DNA of 64,000 nucleotides from Pseudisothecium myosuroides. Lineage: Eukaryota > Streptophyta > Bryopsida > Hypnales > Lembophyllaceae. This document shows positions 49,095 to 60,900 of the stretch, piece by piece. Every line of letters begins with the position of its first letter. Within the stretch, counting starts at the first letter, position 1. Under the pieces are notes generated by a model that worked only from the letters and a program-made list of their open reading frames with translations, was not told the DNA's origin and made no database searches. The DNA is taken from positions 5,518,001-5,582,000 of the forward strand of contig OX637295.1 in NCBI GenBank assembly GCA_951799445.1, in the 5' to 3' direction. The translations under genes and the position numbers were made by a program.

Positions 49095-49370
49095 CATCAC
49101 AAAGTTTAGACCCTACAGTTTGTCAACAATTATCATGTGATTATTGTTGTTTTATGGGTTTGCATGTTAATTACAATTTATCACATCATTATGATGCATT
49201 ACTTTGCATTGTTACGATGCAGTTGCAAGTAATGCATTGTAACGATGCGATAACGATGCGAAGTAATGCATCGTAATGATGCGATAAATTGTAATTAATG
49301 TGTGAACCCATGAAGCAACGATAACCACATGATACCTCTTGACAAACCGTAGGGTCTAAACTTTGTGATG
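49095..49370. mobile_element. Fold-back element, CATCACAAAG family, copy 3 (276 bp)
   Basis: The ends CATCACAAAGTTTAGACC and the perfect inverse close a near-complete palindrome. The core has ATGCATTGTAACGATGCG-type small palindromes, like copy 1 and unlike copy 2. Confidence 0.7.
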
Positions 49371-50785
49371 AAAATAGTGTGACTTTAATAAAGTAGTGTC
49401 ATATGCCCTAATTAAAAAATTAAACTAGGCTACAATAGACATTAATGAGCATGAATGTAATGATTGTATCAATCTAAAGAAAAATCGCATTGCCCAAACA
49501 TTGTATTTGTTGGTCCAAAAATTACACAAAATCAAACAAAATATATATTTTCTATATAGCCTATTTCTAAAGTTCTTAAAAGTTCTCAATTGGGCCTCTT
49601 CATTCTTCCCAGGATTATTTGTAGAGAAAATAGGTTGCCAGGCACTAATTTCTTGGCATTTGACACTATATAAATATTTTTAGTTATTGTACAAGAATAC
49701 ACTACTTTTGAATTAGGTATTGTTGTAATTGGGACTCATGAACCTCCATGCGTACAAATGGAAATATTTTTAGAAATAATTGTTGACTTCGATGGCTTTT
49801 AAAGTAACTTCTTGATGTAAGGCAATCTAATTTCACTATTTTGTATAGTTAATGCCTATTGCAAGATGCATAAACTTTTATAAGCAATCTTGAAAGTCTA
49901 AGAAAGACTACCATTTCCGCAATGGAAATGTCAAAACTAAGGCAAAACCACCCATTCCAAACCAGGGTGCGATTTCAAGCTAGACAAGGTGCTCAAGCTT
50001 GGAATGTGTGTTTTTCTCCTTTTCAAGGTTGGGATGAATAAGGTCATGATATATGCCTCCCAAAGTGTGCGGGAAGTAGTAAAGAAGAAAGTAGTTTGGC
50101 TATGAGTGGAATTAGAAGCCTTTAGCCATTGGTTATGGGTTCAAAACACTTTTTGGCTCCCAAAATTTATAGTAATTTCAATTTCAGCAATAAATGATTA
50201 CAAAAATTCACAGTCCCAATAATACTTATCTCTCTGCATGAGAAAAATTCCACTACCTCACACTGCTCCTCATCTGTCTTGAAATCGCTTACACGATCGG
50301 TTACTGTACCTTAGAATGATTACCGTCGTCCTACTAATCAAAACATGATCCTAAACTACCGGATGATGGTGGAAAGGTACCCAAACCGAATGGCATGGTT
50401 GCGAGTTCAATACTTGGCGACGACAAGTTGTGTTTATCTAGCATGAAATTAGCCTACCTACAGACGGAGACCCCTCGCAGTGACGGAAACCCCTCGCAGT
50501 GTGTTGTTCAACACGCTTGTGTAAAAACAAAAACAAAAACACATGTGGACCAGTTCAGTTACAAAATTCAAATGTAAATACGGTAGCCAAATGAAAAAGA
50601 AGAAAAGTTTTATTGCACAAGCTCGATCTTATCTCGAGCACTGCTAATGAGGAGTGTGCAATTAGGGAGGTTCGAAGCTAGGGTCGACGAAGGGCCTTAT
50701 CCGGTCGTCTTTCTCCTTCCTTCGCCGACGCCTCACCCCTTCTTCCTTTCCAATCCATCGTTCGAATTTGCCAAGCTGCGGAGCT
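49371..50785. other. Intergenic stretch upstream of RPL4
   Basis: No gene is supported. About 49980-50140 is a dispersed fragment related to 1700-1850. ACCCCTCGCAGTG occurs twice at about 50470-50500. The RPL4 leader probably begins after 50600; no clear TATA box is seen. Confidence 0.4.
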
Positions 50786-51679
50786 ATGGCGTCGGCTACC
50801 GCGAGCGTGGCGTGCTCCCTGACTCCGTCGACTTCTTCCTTCGCTTCGCCGCAATCCCACAATGCCACTAATGTGTCATTCTCAGGTTTGAAGATGGTGC
50901 CGTCTTTGAGCCAACGCACCACCGCGAAGAAATTGCAATGCAGCTCGCGTGGGAAGAAGGTGGTGGCTATGGCAGTGACGCTGCCCGTGTTGACGTTCGA
51001 GGGGGAGTCCGCGGGGGAGGTCGAGATGGATTTGAGGACCGCTCGCCCTGAGACCGCGAAGTCTGTTGTGCACCGAGGCGTAATTTGCGAGATGCAGAAT
51101 CGTCGCAGGGGAACGGCGTCGACATTGACCAGAAGCGAGGTGCGAGGCGGAGGTCGCAAGCCTTACAAGCAGAAAGGAACGGGAAGAGCTCGCCAGGGCT
51201 CCATTCGGACTCCTCTTCGTCCCGGGGGAGGAGTGGTGTTCGGTCCGAAGCCGAAGGATTGGTCGATTAAGATTAACAAGAAGGAGAAGCGGTTAGCCAT
51301 TAGTACGGCCTTACAGTCGGCGACTGTGAATACCGTCGTCGTGGAGGATTTGGATGAGCAATTCGCCGTGCCGAAGACGAAGGAGTTTGTTGCGGCGTTG
51401 AAGCGATGGGGGATTGAAGAAGGGGAAAACTCCTTGCTGTTTTCCTTGAACCCGTCGGAGACGCTCGTGAAGTCCAGCAGGAATGTAAGTACCTTCAAAC
51501 TCTTGACGCCCCGGAGTCTGAACCTCTATGATGTCTTGAGGGCTGATAAATTGATCCTCACCAAGTCGTCGGTGGAGTACTTGGAACAACAGTATGGCGC
51601 TTCGACGCCATTCGAATTTATTGTTGGAGACGGAGAGGGGGAGGAAGTCAGTGAAGAGACAGCTGCACCTGAGAGTTAG
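50786..51679 (+). CDS. RPL4: Plastid 50S ribosomal protein L4 (uL4c), nuclear gene
   Basis: uL4 binds 23S rRNA early in large-subunit assembly and its loop lines the peptide exit tunnel; this copy serves plastid ribosomes. The 297-residue product starts at ATG 50786; the frame is open a little further upstream but without ATG. Residues 1 to about 61 are Ser/Thr/Ala/Lys-rich, a chloroplast transit peptide. The uL4 fold follows from LPVLTFEG (about 66). The conserved basic loop reads RRGTASTLTRSEVRGGGRKP, then PYKQKGTGRARQGS and LRPGGGVVFGPKPKDW, then SIKINKKEKRLA. The C-terminus ends in an acidic tail (GDGEGEEVSEETAAPES), as in other plant plastid L4 proteins. The gene has no intron here and is much more GC-rich than its flanks. 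No break is visible. Confidence 0.95.
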   Translation: MASATASVACSLTPSTSSFASPQSHNATNVSFSGLKMVPSLSQRTTAKKLQCSSRGKKVVAMAVTLPVLTFEGESAGEVEMDLRTARPETAKSVVHRGVICEMQNRRRGTASTLTRSEVRGGGRKPYKQKGTGRARQGSIRTPLRPGGGVVFGPKPKDWSIKINKKEKRLAISTALQSATVNTVVVEDLDEQFAVPKTKEFVAALKRWGIEEGENSLLFSLNPSETLVKSSRNVSTFKLLTPRSLNLYDVLRADKLILTKSSVEYLEQQYGASTPFEFIVGDGEGEEVSEETAAPES

Positions 51680-53489
51680 GGTTTGAAAAATGCTTAGGTT
51701 CTTAGAATTAGGAATTACGGTGATTGCCACAGGTCCTGGGCTAACCAAATTGACTTCAAGGATACGAGTGTAGCAGTCCCAGGTATCTCTAGAGGAAGCA
51801 ACTGCGACTCGCTTGTCATTGCTCTCTAATTTTTCCAAATTTTGGTAATATACTTGATCATCAGGCATCAAAGTCTTCAATCCTTGCAAATATTAATTAC
51901 ATTTTCTTTTCCTCTTCTTTGAGAGATCTTCCAATACTTTGAACTAGCGTCTTGAGCCTTTGCTTGAATGCATAGAAGACAGGATTTAGTCTCTCATTCT
52001 CAAGGCATTGCAGGTTCATAGCTTCAGTTTTTTTGAGTTTGCATTTTGGATCCAAGAAATTTTTCCTTCAAATTTGAGCGAGAGGGGTTCTGATATGTGA
52101 TGTGCGAGCGCACATGACCTATGTCAATAAACGAAAAAGGAATTTGAAAGATGTCGTGCATGCACCTAAACATTAAATACGGTAAAGACGTAGTGTAATT
52201 CATCACCGAACCTGCCGAAATGAACAGATCGAGGAATTTAGATCGAATTCTTCTGATTGCTCCGGGTAGGCATAACCACTAAATTTGAATTTCCTTATTA
52301 GTGAGGGCACACTGTTAGTGTGACTGTGAAATGAGAAGAGGAAACAAATTTGTCAAGCATTTATCTGGGCAAGTGTAGTCTGTAGAGGAGGTTAGAAATT
52401 GCCAAGGACTAATTTGTTTCTGGAATTTTAGTCCAATACAAAGTGTACTGGGACATAATTGTTGAATGTTATCATGGGAGGGGGGTGTATTCTTCTGTAA
52501 ATTTTTAAGCATGTGTCACTGACCACCTTGCAATAAATTAGGCCACTTCTAACTCAATGTTCTACATCTTAACCCCCAAAAGATCGAGGGTGTTTTTTAA
52601 GACACATTGCCAAAAAAACTGTGATTTTTTGGTATGTTGATAAAAAATGAAAATGATTTTTTTTTTTAAACTTCAATTTGGAATAAATTATTTCCTTGAT
52701 ACAAGGTTGAGTCCCTTCACCATTGAGCAGTATGTCCTCTTAAGTTCACTCATGCAAATTTTAGAAGCAAATTCAATTTCTAATTTGTTCTAATCACCTT
52801 GCAATACAAAGAGGGTGTAAAATATTGACTGTGCACTAGCCAATCTTTGAAGATACCTTGTGCATTGATGAATATTTTGAATATTTTGAATTGTAAAAAT
52901 ATAAATGACACCACCCTCTAAAAGTATAAATTTATTCATATGAAAAAAAAAAATTGACCTACAATTAAACAAAAAAAATTCCCTCTCCCTGTGTCCATGG
53001 TCCTTGAATGAAATCATGAAATAGAAATCATTTTTTCACAACAAATATAGAAATCATTAATTCTCCTAGAAACTCACATGTCATTGTCCTTTACATGCTA
53101 GAGAATTGTGATATTTTTTAAAGCATCTTCTATAGGCACATGTGTACTTGTCATTGCAATTTGGACAGTATATGCTTGTTTGCTTTCTACAACCACACAA
53201 ATTCCTTGGGACTTTAAAGTCAAAATGACTTCCGCTGTATTTCTACATTTTGTCCTTTCCAATCACATAAAGGTGCTCATACAACTTTGTCCATCACCAT
53301 TGAGACATTCATCAATATATGTTATATACATATTCATTATTGTCATGTCAAGTAGGAAAAGAAACACATAATGCCACTATTTATATAAACAATTCTGATA
53401 ACAATATGAAGCACACAATTGGTCTGCAACATCAATTCTACGCATATGCTTGGTATACTCAGGATGAACGTGTAGAAGAAATTTTAGAA
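51680..53489. other. Intergenic stretch downstream of RPL4
   Basis: It includes the presumed RPL4 3' untranslated region. At 52569-52577 TTAA is followed by CCCCC, resembling one end of the TTAA family, but no partner end was found. No gene is supported. Confidence 0.4.
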
Positions 53490-54241
53490 ACTTTAACTAC
53501 GTAGATTGCAAAATATTTGCATTTAATGTGAAAAAAACTAGTTTTTTGCACCTTGCTTGACTAAAGTTCTTAGCTTTGAATTTTTTTAACTATTGGTTTT
53601 TATTTTCTAATTTTTTATGTTGAAGAATTGAATTGAGAGTCAAGAATTAAAATTCAAAATAAAAACACTTAATTTTCATTCTTAAAAAAATTTATTAAGT
53701 AGAAGCAATTGCAAGATTGAATAAAAAACTGAATTGTTAATAGCTCTAAGACAAATACAATAATTCCTATAATGAGATTGTTTTAACAAGCAAATTTAAA
53801 CCTATCAAACAATTATTTTTGAAAAATTGTAAAAATTGCATTCAAAAATGAATTCTATAATATATTGTTTTAAGAAGATGCATAGATGGCCTCTAAAACA
53901 AGATTGTCCATAATTTTCTAATTCCTAATCCAAATAAAATGAATCAAAGCCTTACATATAAACAAAAATATAAACTTCGAAAAAATAACTAAAAATTAAA
54001 AATTAAAAAAAATTGTGATTTTCTTGCATGAACTGCCCAGCAAATGTTTTTAGGACTTAGAGTGGCATAAATTAATTTTTCTTCCGAGTGCCATTTGAAA
54101 TATAAATTATATTTTCCAAATAGCTAATGTGATTTCTAACATTCAAAAAACTAGTTTAAAAAAATCATGTCAAAAATTGAAGTCACACACGCCTATCTAA
54201 AATCCCAAGAGTTGTCCGAGGGGACTTTGGAACTTTAGTAA
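53490..54241 (-). mobile_element. Truncated TTAA-family element, reverse orientation
   Basis: The right edge reads TCCGAGGGGACTTTGGAACTTTAG then AAGGGTTTAA, a drifted CCCCTAAAG end. The interior matches 8050-8824 in the same orientation (for example GATTGCAAAATATTTGCATTT). The left end is missing. Confidence 0.45.
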
Positions 54242-54589
54242 GGGTTTAATTGTGACTTGAATTGTTGTAAAATTTTCTAGGCATCAAACTAGTAGTGAAG
54301 TACACCTCGGATAAACATTTCACAAGAATTCAACAAATATTGCACTAGAAAAGGTCTATCCAAAAGTGAAAATGGCCTAAAATCATGCTTCGAGGCTTTA
54401 AAGATTAATGTACTTTTACATTAATATAGAAATAAAAGGCAATTGGGCATGATGGGGAAATATATAAAAAGGAACCAAGGCTAGAAGAAATCAATTATAT
54501 CTAATACGATTGTTATTCACAATACATTTTTGAATAGAAAGAGTCCTAAAGTTTTTGCCTTGTTGTTAGATAGTCCATGCGAGAATACA

Positions 54590-55230
54590 CTTATCTATGC
54601 CTAATTATGGATTCAAGCTTTTAAATCCTTTTCTCTATTTTCTACCATTTTGCAAATAAATATGAATGAAATTTTTATATTTTTTTTTATAGAAATGAAA
54701 TCCCATGTCTTCTATAATTGCTAAAGATTTCAAATATTTTTTGTGAAAATTTGAAATTATCGTGAATTTCTTAAGGAAAAAGAGACATCAAATGCAAAAT
54801 ATGTTGAACAAATCTAAATTTTTTAGCAAAGGTGTATTTTGTATTGTAGAACATCATGGTGTGAATCAAAGTTATTGTGTCATTCTAAATTTAAAAAATC
54901 AACAAACCATGGTTATAGGCCCAAAGTTCAAATTGCAATAAAACATTGAATTTTAAGATTTTTAAATTTGGAATAGAAACTAAACTTGATACACTTCATT
55001 TCATTAATTGGCTTCAAATTCAGAAAATATAATTTTTATGGCTAAAGTTCAAATAAAAAATAAAGAGTAAGAATTGGCCAAAAATACACTATGAGATAAG
55101 TCAACAATACCATAATGAGGGAATACGCAATGCTATTCATTGAAATGCATTCAAACAACTCCCCTCCTTTAAATTGGATGAAAAAATGTTTTTCCCCCCT
55201 CGAAGTCATTCAAAGGACAAAAATCATCCC
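54590..55230 (-). repeat. Dispersed repeat, uninterrupted copy (empty site)
   Basis: Inverse-orientation relative of 39820-41510. The position matching the 930-bp insertion at 40300 is at about 54845-54850, where the sequence runs straight through (TTCTACAATACAAAATACAC on the minus strand). Confidence 0.6.
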
Positions 55231-55342
55231 TAATATCCTTTAGAGGTTAAAAAAATATTAGAGTAAAGATTATTACACATGGTTGGAAGTACTTAAAGAA
55301 TATATCATCAATTAGATCATTTTTGACGAAGTACCTTTGTAA

Positions 55343-55756
55343 TAAGGTAGGAGGCTCGAATTCTGGAGGGTCATTTAGAACCGCCATATAGACTCACCTG
55401 GAATGGACATGAGGTGGTCCTTAAATGGACCTTCTATAGTCATTGAATGGATGAATAAAAAAACTATTATTTATTGTAAGAGCCATTCATTGTCTTGCTT
55501 TCTCCATTTCTCTTTAGAAGTTGCAAGTGAACGGTTTATGGAAGTCCTAGGGTCATATATAGGGACGTATGACACATCTTGTTTGAAAATTCATAAGTAA
55601 TTCAAAAATGCTTCAAAAAATACGAAACGACTTGTGTTACAATCAAAATCTATTTCTCTTTGTCTTGAAAATGAGCAAAAGGTAATCCCATCCAATAACC
55701 CACATGAAAAAGGCAGACCAGCCCTTAGATGCTCGCTTTTAGAGCCTCCTACCTTA
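55343..55756. mobile_element. TIR element, TAAGGTAGGAGGCTC ends, 414 bp
   Basis: The left end TAAGGTAGGAGGCTC and the right end GAGCCTCCTACCTTA are a perfect 15-bp inverted repeat. No open frame of note. A relative with shorter matching ends lies at 1200-1508. Confidence 0.6.
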
Positions 55757-55816
55757 CGTCTCATCCTTTGAAGTGGGTTACCTTGACCATTTTCCTTGCA
55801 AGGCACTGGGGTCCCT

Positions 55817-56116
55817 CATTAGGGGAGATTTGAGGTCTCCAAGAGCCCGCGAGTTATCTCGCCCTGGGAACCCTGGGAACAGCCTGGGAGCAGTAATCTG
55901 ACGTGGCTAAGAGAGTGCCACGTCAAAAAATTAATTTTTTAATATTTAATTTTTTTTAAAATAAAAATAATATTTTTTATTTATTTTAATAATTTTTTTA
56001 TTTTTTATTTTTTATTTATTTTTTATTTATTTTTTAATTATTTTTATATTCTGACTGTTCCTAGCTGCGGGAACAGCCTGAAACGGCCCCTCCCAGCCCT
56101 CAAATCTCCCCTAATG
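55817..56116. mobile_element. CATTAG-type MITE, 300 bp (complete)
   Basis: It starts CATTAGGGGAGATTTGAGG and ends CCTCAAATCTCCCCTAATG without the first few bases differing; the TIR is about 19 bp. The core is a long A/T-only block bordered by TGACGTGGCTAAGAGAGTGC and GGGAACAGCCTG. It sits upstream of the HAD phosphatase gene. Confidence 0.7.
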
Positions 56117-56149
56117 TGTTTATAAAAGTAAAAGTTAAAAAGTAAGAGT

Positions 56150-56510
56150 TCCGCGTTTCCTTTTTGAGCGTCCCCCCTGGCCCTTCCGCCCAGCACCGCC
56201 ATGGCCATGGACGCTTTTACGTGGCCCTCGGTTCCGCCATAGTCCCGTTCCGCGTTTCCGTGGCTCCCACTCCGTTGGCCTCCCACCAAATGCGACTGCC
56301 TCTCTGCGACTCTGCGTTGCCGTCTTCCCCGCAGCCTTCCTCCGCCCTTCCTCGCACGCCACCTCCCGGGGGGTTGGCCCTCTCGCAGCCCAACGTCTGG
56401 CCCTCGGGCACCCTAAAACGAAGCTACACTCGCATGCCGAAGCCCCGATCGCCGGTGACTCATATCCAGGGTTATTATTACGTGGTGGCGTGACCACATT
56501 CGCTCATTAT
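56150..56510. other. GC-rich block upstream of the HAD gene
   Basis: Abrupt change to GC-rich, CpG-rich sequence. Open frames on both strands lack ATG starts in sensible context. It is probably promoter/leader sequence of the gene to the right. Confidence 0.4.
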
Positions 56511-56710
56511 TGTCGTCGTCGTCGTCGTCGTCTTCGATTCAGGAAACGTCGCGCATCGACCCTCGCTCTTGCCGCAATTTGGAACTTCGGAGCAGAGGAT
56601 TTGGTGCCCGAGGGGATTCGGTGCCCGAATTTCGAAGCAGGGGATTTGGTGCCCGAATTTTGAACTTCGGAGCAGGGGATTTGGTGGAGCGGAGGATTTG
56701 GAAGCAAAGG
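56511..56710 (+). repeat. Leader repeats: (GTC)n and GGGGATTTGGTGCCCGA units
   Basis: A TCG/GTC run at 56511-56533 is followed by about four imperfect copies of AGCAGGGGATTTGGTGCCCG (from about 56588 to 56690). No ATG occurs between 56511 and 56761, so the block is consistent with an untranslated leader. Confidence 0.55.
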
Positions 56711-56760
56711 TTTGGTGGGTTTGGTGTTTGTTCCAGGTTTGAGATCTTCTGGACTGAGAT

Positions 56761-57993
56761 ATGGCCACCCTGGGGTTTGTGTTTCGACTGCAAGCGGGTG
56801 CGGCCGGGGAGGTTTGCCAGGGGTGTTTAGGGTTGCCGCAGACCGTGACCACGACGACTTCCCGGGGTTTGGATGGCTCTTGCGCCCCCTCGTCGTCCGG
56901 GTTTGTGAAGCTTTCGCCCGTGTTTGGGAGGAATAGTTTGAGTAGTGTTCGATCCCCCGGCGGCGTTGTTGTGAGTTCGGTGGCCACTTTGCGAAGCTCG
57001 TTTGCGGGGATTGTGGAGGTTCCGAAGCGGGGGAGAAGCAGCTGCGGGAGGGGGTTGTGGCGTGTGGAGCACGTGCGGTCGCAGTCGGGGTTGGAGGAGG
57101 CGCCGGGTCCAATTGAGCAGGATAGGCGATCGTTAGAGGTGACGTATTTTAGCGAAACGAGCCCGTCGATACGGAAGGATAGGGCGGATGATCCGTCTTT
57201 GAACAATCCTCTGCTGCGGCAGCACCGGTTAGGATGCGGATGGTTCGCGGTGGTGTTGGAATGGGAAGGGGTAATTGTGGAAGACGACTCGGAATTAGAA
57301 CGGAAGGCGTGGACCGCGCTCGCGGAGGAAGAGAGTAAGAGACCGCCGCCGGCGTATATGCTGAAACGAGCGGAGGGTATGAAGAACGAGCAGGCGATTT
57401 CGGAGGTTTTCTGTTGGAGTAGGGACTACATACAAATGAGGCGCTTGGCGATCCGGAAAGAGGAGTTGTATGAGGAAATGCAAGGGGGCGTGTATAGGCT
57501 GCGGCCAGGGTCGAAAGAGTTTGTGCAAACGCTGAAGATGCACAAGATTCCAATTGCTGTAGCTTCGACGAGGCCAATGAAGTATCTGGAGAGAGCCATT
57601 GAAGCAGTTGGCATGGAGGGGTTCTTTAACCTTGTTCTTGCTGCGGAGGATGCGCATCGGGGCAAACCCGATCCTGAGATGTATTTGTATGCAGCTGAAC
57701 GACTGGGATTTGGGAGCGTGCCGGAGCGCTGCATGGTGTTTGGGAATTCGAACTCGAGTGTGGAGGCCGCTCATGACGGACGCATGAAGTGTGTGGCTGT
57801 TGCGGGGAAACACCCTGTTTATGAGTTAAGTGCTGGAGACTTGGTTGTTCGGAGGTTGGACGAATTGTCCGTGATTGATTTGAAGAACCTCTCGGATTTG
57901 GATTCACCGGAGTTTCAGATTCCGGAGCTGGAGCTGGAGCTGGAGGTGGAAGAAGAACCAATTCTTCCCCAAGTTGCCACTAAAGATTGGTAG
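56761..57993 (+). CDS. PYRP2: Plastid HAD-family phosphatase, PYRP2-like (riboflavin pathway)
   Basis: The 410-residue product closely resembles, from memory, the plant plastid protein annotated as 5-amino-6-(5-phospho-D-ribitylamino)uracil phosphatase (Arabidopsis At4g11570), which removes a phosphate before lumazine synthase. ATG 56761 is the first ATG after 250 bp of leader. Residues 1 to about 110 are Ser/Arg/Gly-rich, a transit peptide. The HAD core runs from about 158 to 370. Landmarks: GMKNEQAISEV (206-216), RGKPDPEMY (300-308), FGNSNSSVEAAHDGRMKCVA (327-346). The motif II Ser is S269 and the motif III Lys K302. Motif I is VVLEWEG, so both usual Asp are Glu (E167, E169), and motif IV is GNS where most HADs have acidic residues. 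The same changes occur in the Arabidopsis protein as I recall it. The tail carries an E/L repeat. Intronless; no break. Confidence 0.82.
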   Translation: MATLGFVFRLQAGAAGEVCQGCLGLPQTVTTTTSRGLDGSCAPSSSGFVKLSPVFGRNSLSSVRSPGGVVVSSVATLRSSFAGIVEVPKRGRSSCGRGLWRVEHVRSQSGLEEAPGPIEQDRRSLEVTYFSETSPSIRKDRADDPSLNNPLLRQHRLGCGWFAVVLEWEGVIVEDDSELERKAWTALAEEESKRPPPAYMLKRAEGMKNEQAISEVFCWSRDYIQMRRLAIRKEELYEEMQGGVYRLRPGSKEFVQTLKMHKIPIAVASTRPMKYLERAIEAVGMEGFFNLVLAAEDAHRGKPDPEMYLYAAERLGFGSVPERCMVFGNSNSSVEAAHDGRMKCVAVAGKHPVYELSAGDLVVRRLDELSVIDLKNLSDLDSPEFQIPELELELEVEEEPILPQVATKDW

Positions 57994-60900
57994 ATGCAGA
58001 GATGGCTCCAGGGCACCGCCATTTAGGCGCTCAGTTGACTGTATATTTAGAAACTAATTGTGATCATAAGAAAAATTTGTACAGCATATTCTTCTTATTC
58101 TTGTATCAAACTTTATTACTGCAACTGTATATACAAAATTTGAAACTGCATGCTTTGTGGCAGCGTTGGATTCTTCTGGCGATTGGTTTTGTCAATTTTG
58201 TCACATTTCTCTTTCTGCAAGATTGGTCGGCATATCGTCTCTTCGTGCATTTTCGTCGTTCGCATTCGAGTTCCTGTGGATACACCGACTTGGTGGTAGA
58301 GTTTGGGGTTTGGAACTTCACACGGAAGAAAGGCTTGATTGCCTATGTTGAATTCCCCTGAGCTTGTGTTGCCATGAGATATGAGTCGGTGGAATGTGCA
58401 GAGTTGGATGCTTCTGGCGGAGAAGCGGTATTCCTTTTCAGGTGAGTTGATTGTCAGCCGTATACTCTTGGTGTTTTCTTGCAAATTGATCGTTGTGGTT
58501 TTTGCCTGGTTGCTCACAAAATGAGGCCACTTCACGAGAGTATCCCTTTGCAGTTATGTCATTGTGATTATTTAGAGTTGACGAAGGCTTTTCATGTTCC
58601 TGCTTTTCAAAGGCTCACCTAGTAGGATAACAATAGGGTATAGGTGTGATTACGCGTGTCTTCGGATCAGTGAATTGCTGGTTGTGCTTGTGTAGATTCT
58701 TGGTCAATTCATTGTTTACTGCTCTGACCTCTTTTTGTTCACACCTTCCATGTTGCAGGACATCTGACTGGGAGATCATGAATAGGGATGTTGTCAACAT
58801 GACGTTTATGTTTCGTGGAGTTGCGTTGCACCCTCCTGTCCAATCTTTCCCACAACGGTGATATTAAACTGCACTTATATTCGGAAATGAATATACTGTT
58901 TTAGGTGCTTAACCATTCCAGCCAGAATCTCCTAGCATATGTCACCAGCGACTTGAGTTCACGGTGATCCAAGCTTTTTTTGCGAGGCTGATGGGAGGTG
59001 CTCCGCAGTGTTTCCGCCATCCCAGGTTGACAATAGACTTTTGAACGTAAGTACTGTTGGACACGGGTACCTTGTACAGGAGGAAAGCACACTTATAATT
59101 CCAATTTCTTGTTAGGTGTCTATCGTGTTGGGCAATATTTTTCCCTCTTCGTCTGCTTTCGGATGAGTCTTCCAGATGGTAGGGTTCTTGTGCTGCATTT
59201 TCTAACGATGATTGTGGTTCCCCTAATCCTTGACTGGAGCCGTGCAGGCTTTCTGTTACTCGTGTTGATTTCTGGTGCCATTGACCAACTTATTAGACGC
59301 TCTCATTTTACGTATTGGGTGGGGTGAATTCACTTTATGCTTCTGATGTGCATTTTGACTCTGTTCGGATGGAGCATTTGGGTTGTAGTGAGTTTCTGCC
59401 TTGGATCATGTAATGTGTTTTTCACAGTTCTCATAATCTATGAACAATGTCAACAGAGAAGTCGAAGCTGGAGCTTCAATGCACTACATCACAGGGCAGT
59501 CATAGTGACTACAAGGTGTGCCGCCTGAGAGATTTGAATTACTGCATCAAGGAAGGCTAGAGGCTTACATGCCTCATACGACTTGTCAACACCGTAAGAG
59601 TGTTATTTGTCTTTTCTTGCAAAGCTGTCAAGAGCTTTCCAACAGACTGTCACTATCATTATCTTTTAGAGTTTTGCAAGCGTTTCAAAGAAGCCGTCAT
59701 CCAGCAAATTGTACCCAACACCGGTAGTCTGAGCAAGACTCCAAGTTTGTGGGGAAGAGTTTTTTGAACAAGCCATCACTCATCAATGGAATCTCAAAGG
59801 TGATTATGTAAGGCAAGATGACCCATTGTCGACCCTTCGGTTGTTGCACATTTTTAACCTTATCAGATTCACAAATTTTTTTGCAACAAAATAGCGAATC
59901 AGGGAATATTCCACATGTATTTCAATCATCTCAATTTTGAAGAGGAAATGATACAATGTAGTCGGTCAAATTATAATTTTACAATCTTTCATTGTTGTCC
60001 TTAGGTCTATATGATCCATTTGTTGGTTATTGTAGCTCTCTTGGTTCCGTAGATGGCTTCTAACAATAATTTAAAAGCACCCCTCAAGATTGTGGAGCAA
60101 TGAATGAATCTTTTGTAATGTATAGAAGTTGATGGCCTTTCACGAAAATCAACAATAATCTTCATTATCAAAATCACAATAATCCAATCTATTGTTATGC
60201 ACAGTAGAAAGGATAACAAAACTAACAATGCAAAATATAATAGTACCAACTCTCAATGCTATGTAGATAAATGGCATAAAAGAAGATGAAAAGAGGGCAT
60301 ATTGTAACTAATATTAATTATACATAGTTTAAAAGCATTTTGCATTAAATGAGTCAAGATTACTGAATAGAAAGTTGGATTCTATTTTGTAATACTTCAT
60401 CATAGATTTAAAAGAGTGGATGCCTTTCAATGTTTTAAATATGGAGGTTCACCTAAGAACAATCACATCTAGGTTCAATTAGACTAAGATCAAATTAATA
60501 GAATATAATCCAACAAAATATGCCTAAATAAAACCATTAAAATATTTGATCCCATAAAGGCAAGTTCTTTGGTTAGCCTTTTGATATTATCTTCATCTCC
60601 ATCCAAATTTTATTGCTCTTTTCTCAAACAATTGAAATAGTCCCTGTAGTCTTACATTATTGGAAAAGAAATCAATATTTTGAGAGAAGTAAAAGGGCCA
60701 ACTTGTTAGAGTGCAGAGAAGAGTGAGGATTAGGAAGAGATTTGCATACTGCAAAGAATAATTGGAATTTTTAGTCGTAAATAATTAACATTGCACTTCA
60801 ATCAAGCATACTAATTAAACTTTAATTTCAAACAAGACGTGTGGGCCCTAGAGAATCATCTAAAAAATCATATATACTAATTACCAACAACAAGCCCACA

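Noticed and set aside
51311..51889. 192-codon frame antisense to RPL4
   Set aside because: It is the mirror of a GC-rich real gene and has no family resemblance.
52569..54241. A 1.67-kb TTAA element between the CCCCC end at 52573 and the AAGGG end at 54241
   Set aside because: The right end and interior match the reverse-oriented 0.9-kb family, whose expected other end is not at 52573; the left motif is probably unrelated.
56478..57206. 242-codon frame antisense to the HAD gene
   Set aside because: It is a shadow of GC-rich coding and leader repeats, rich in low-complexity Pro/Ser/Arg.
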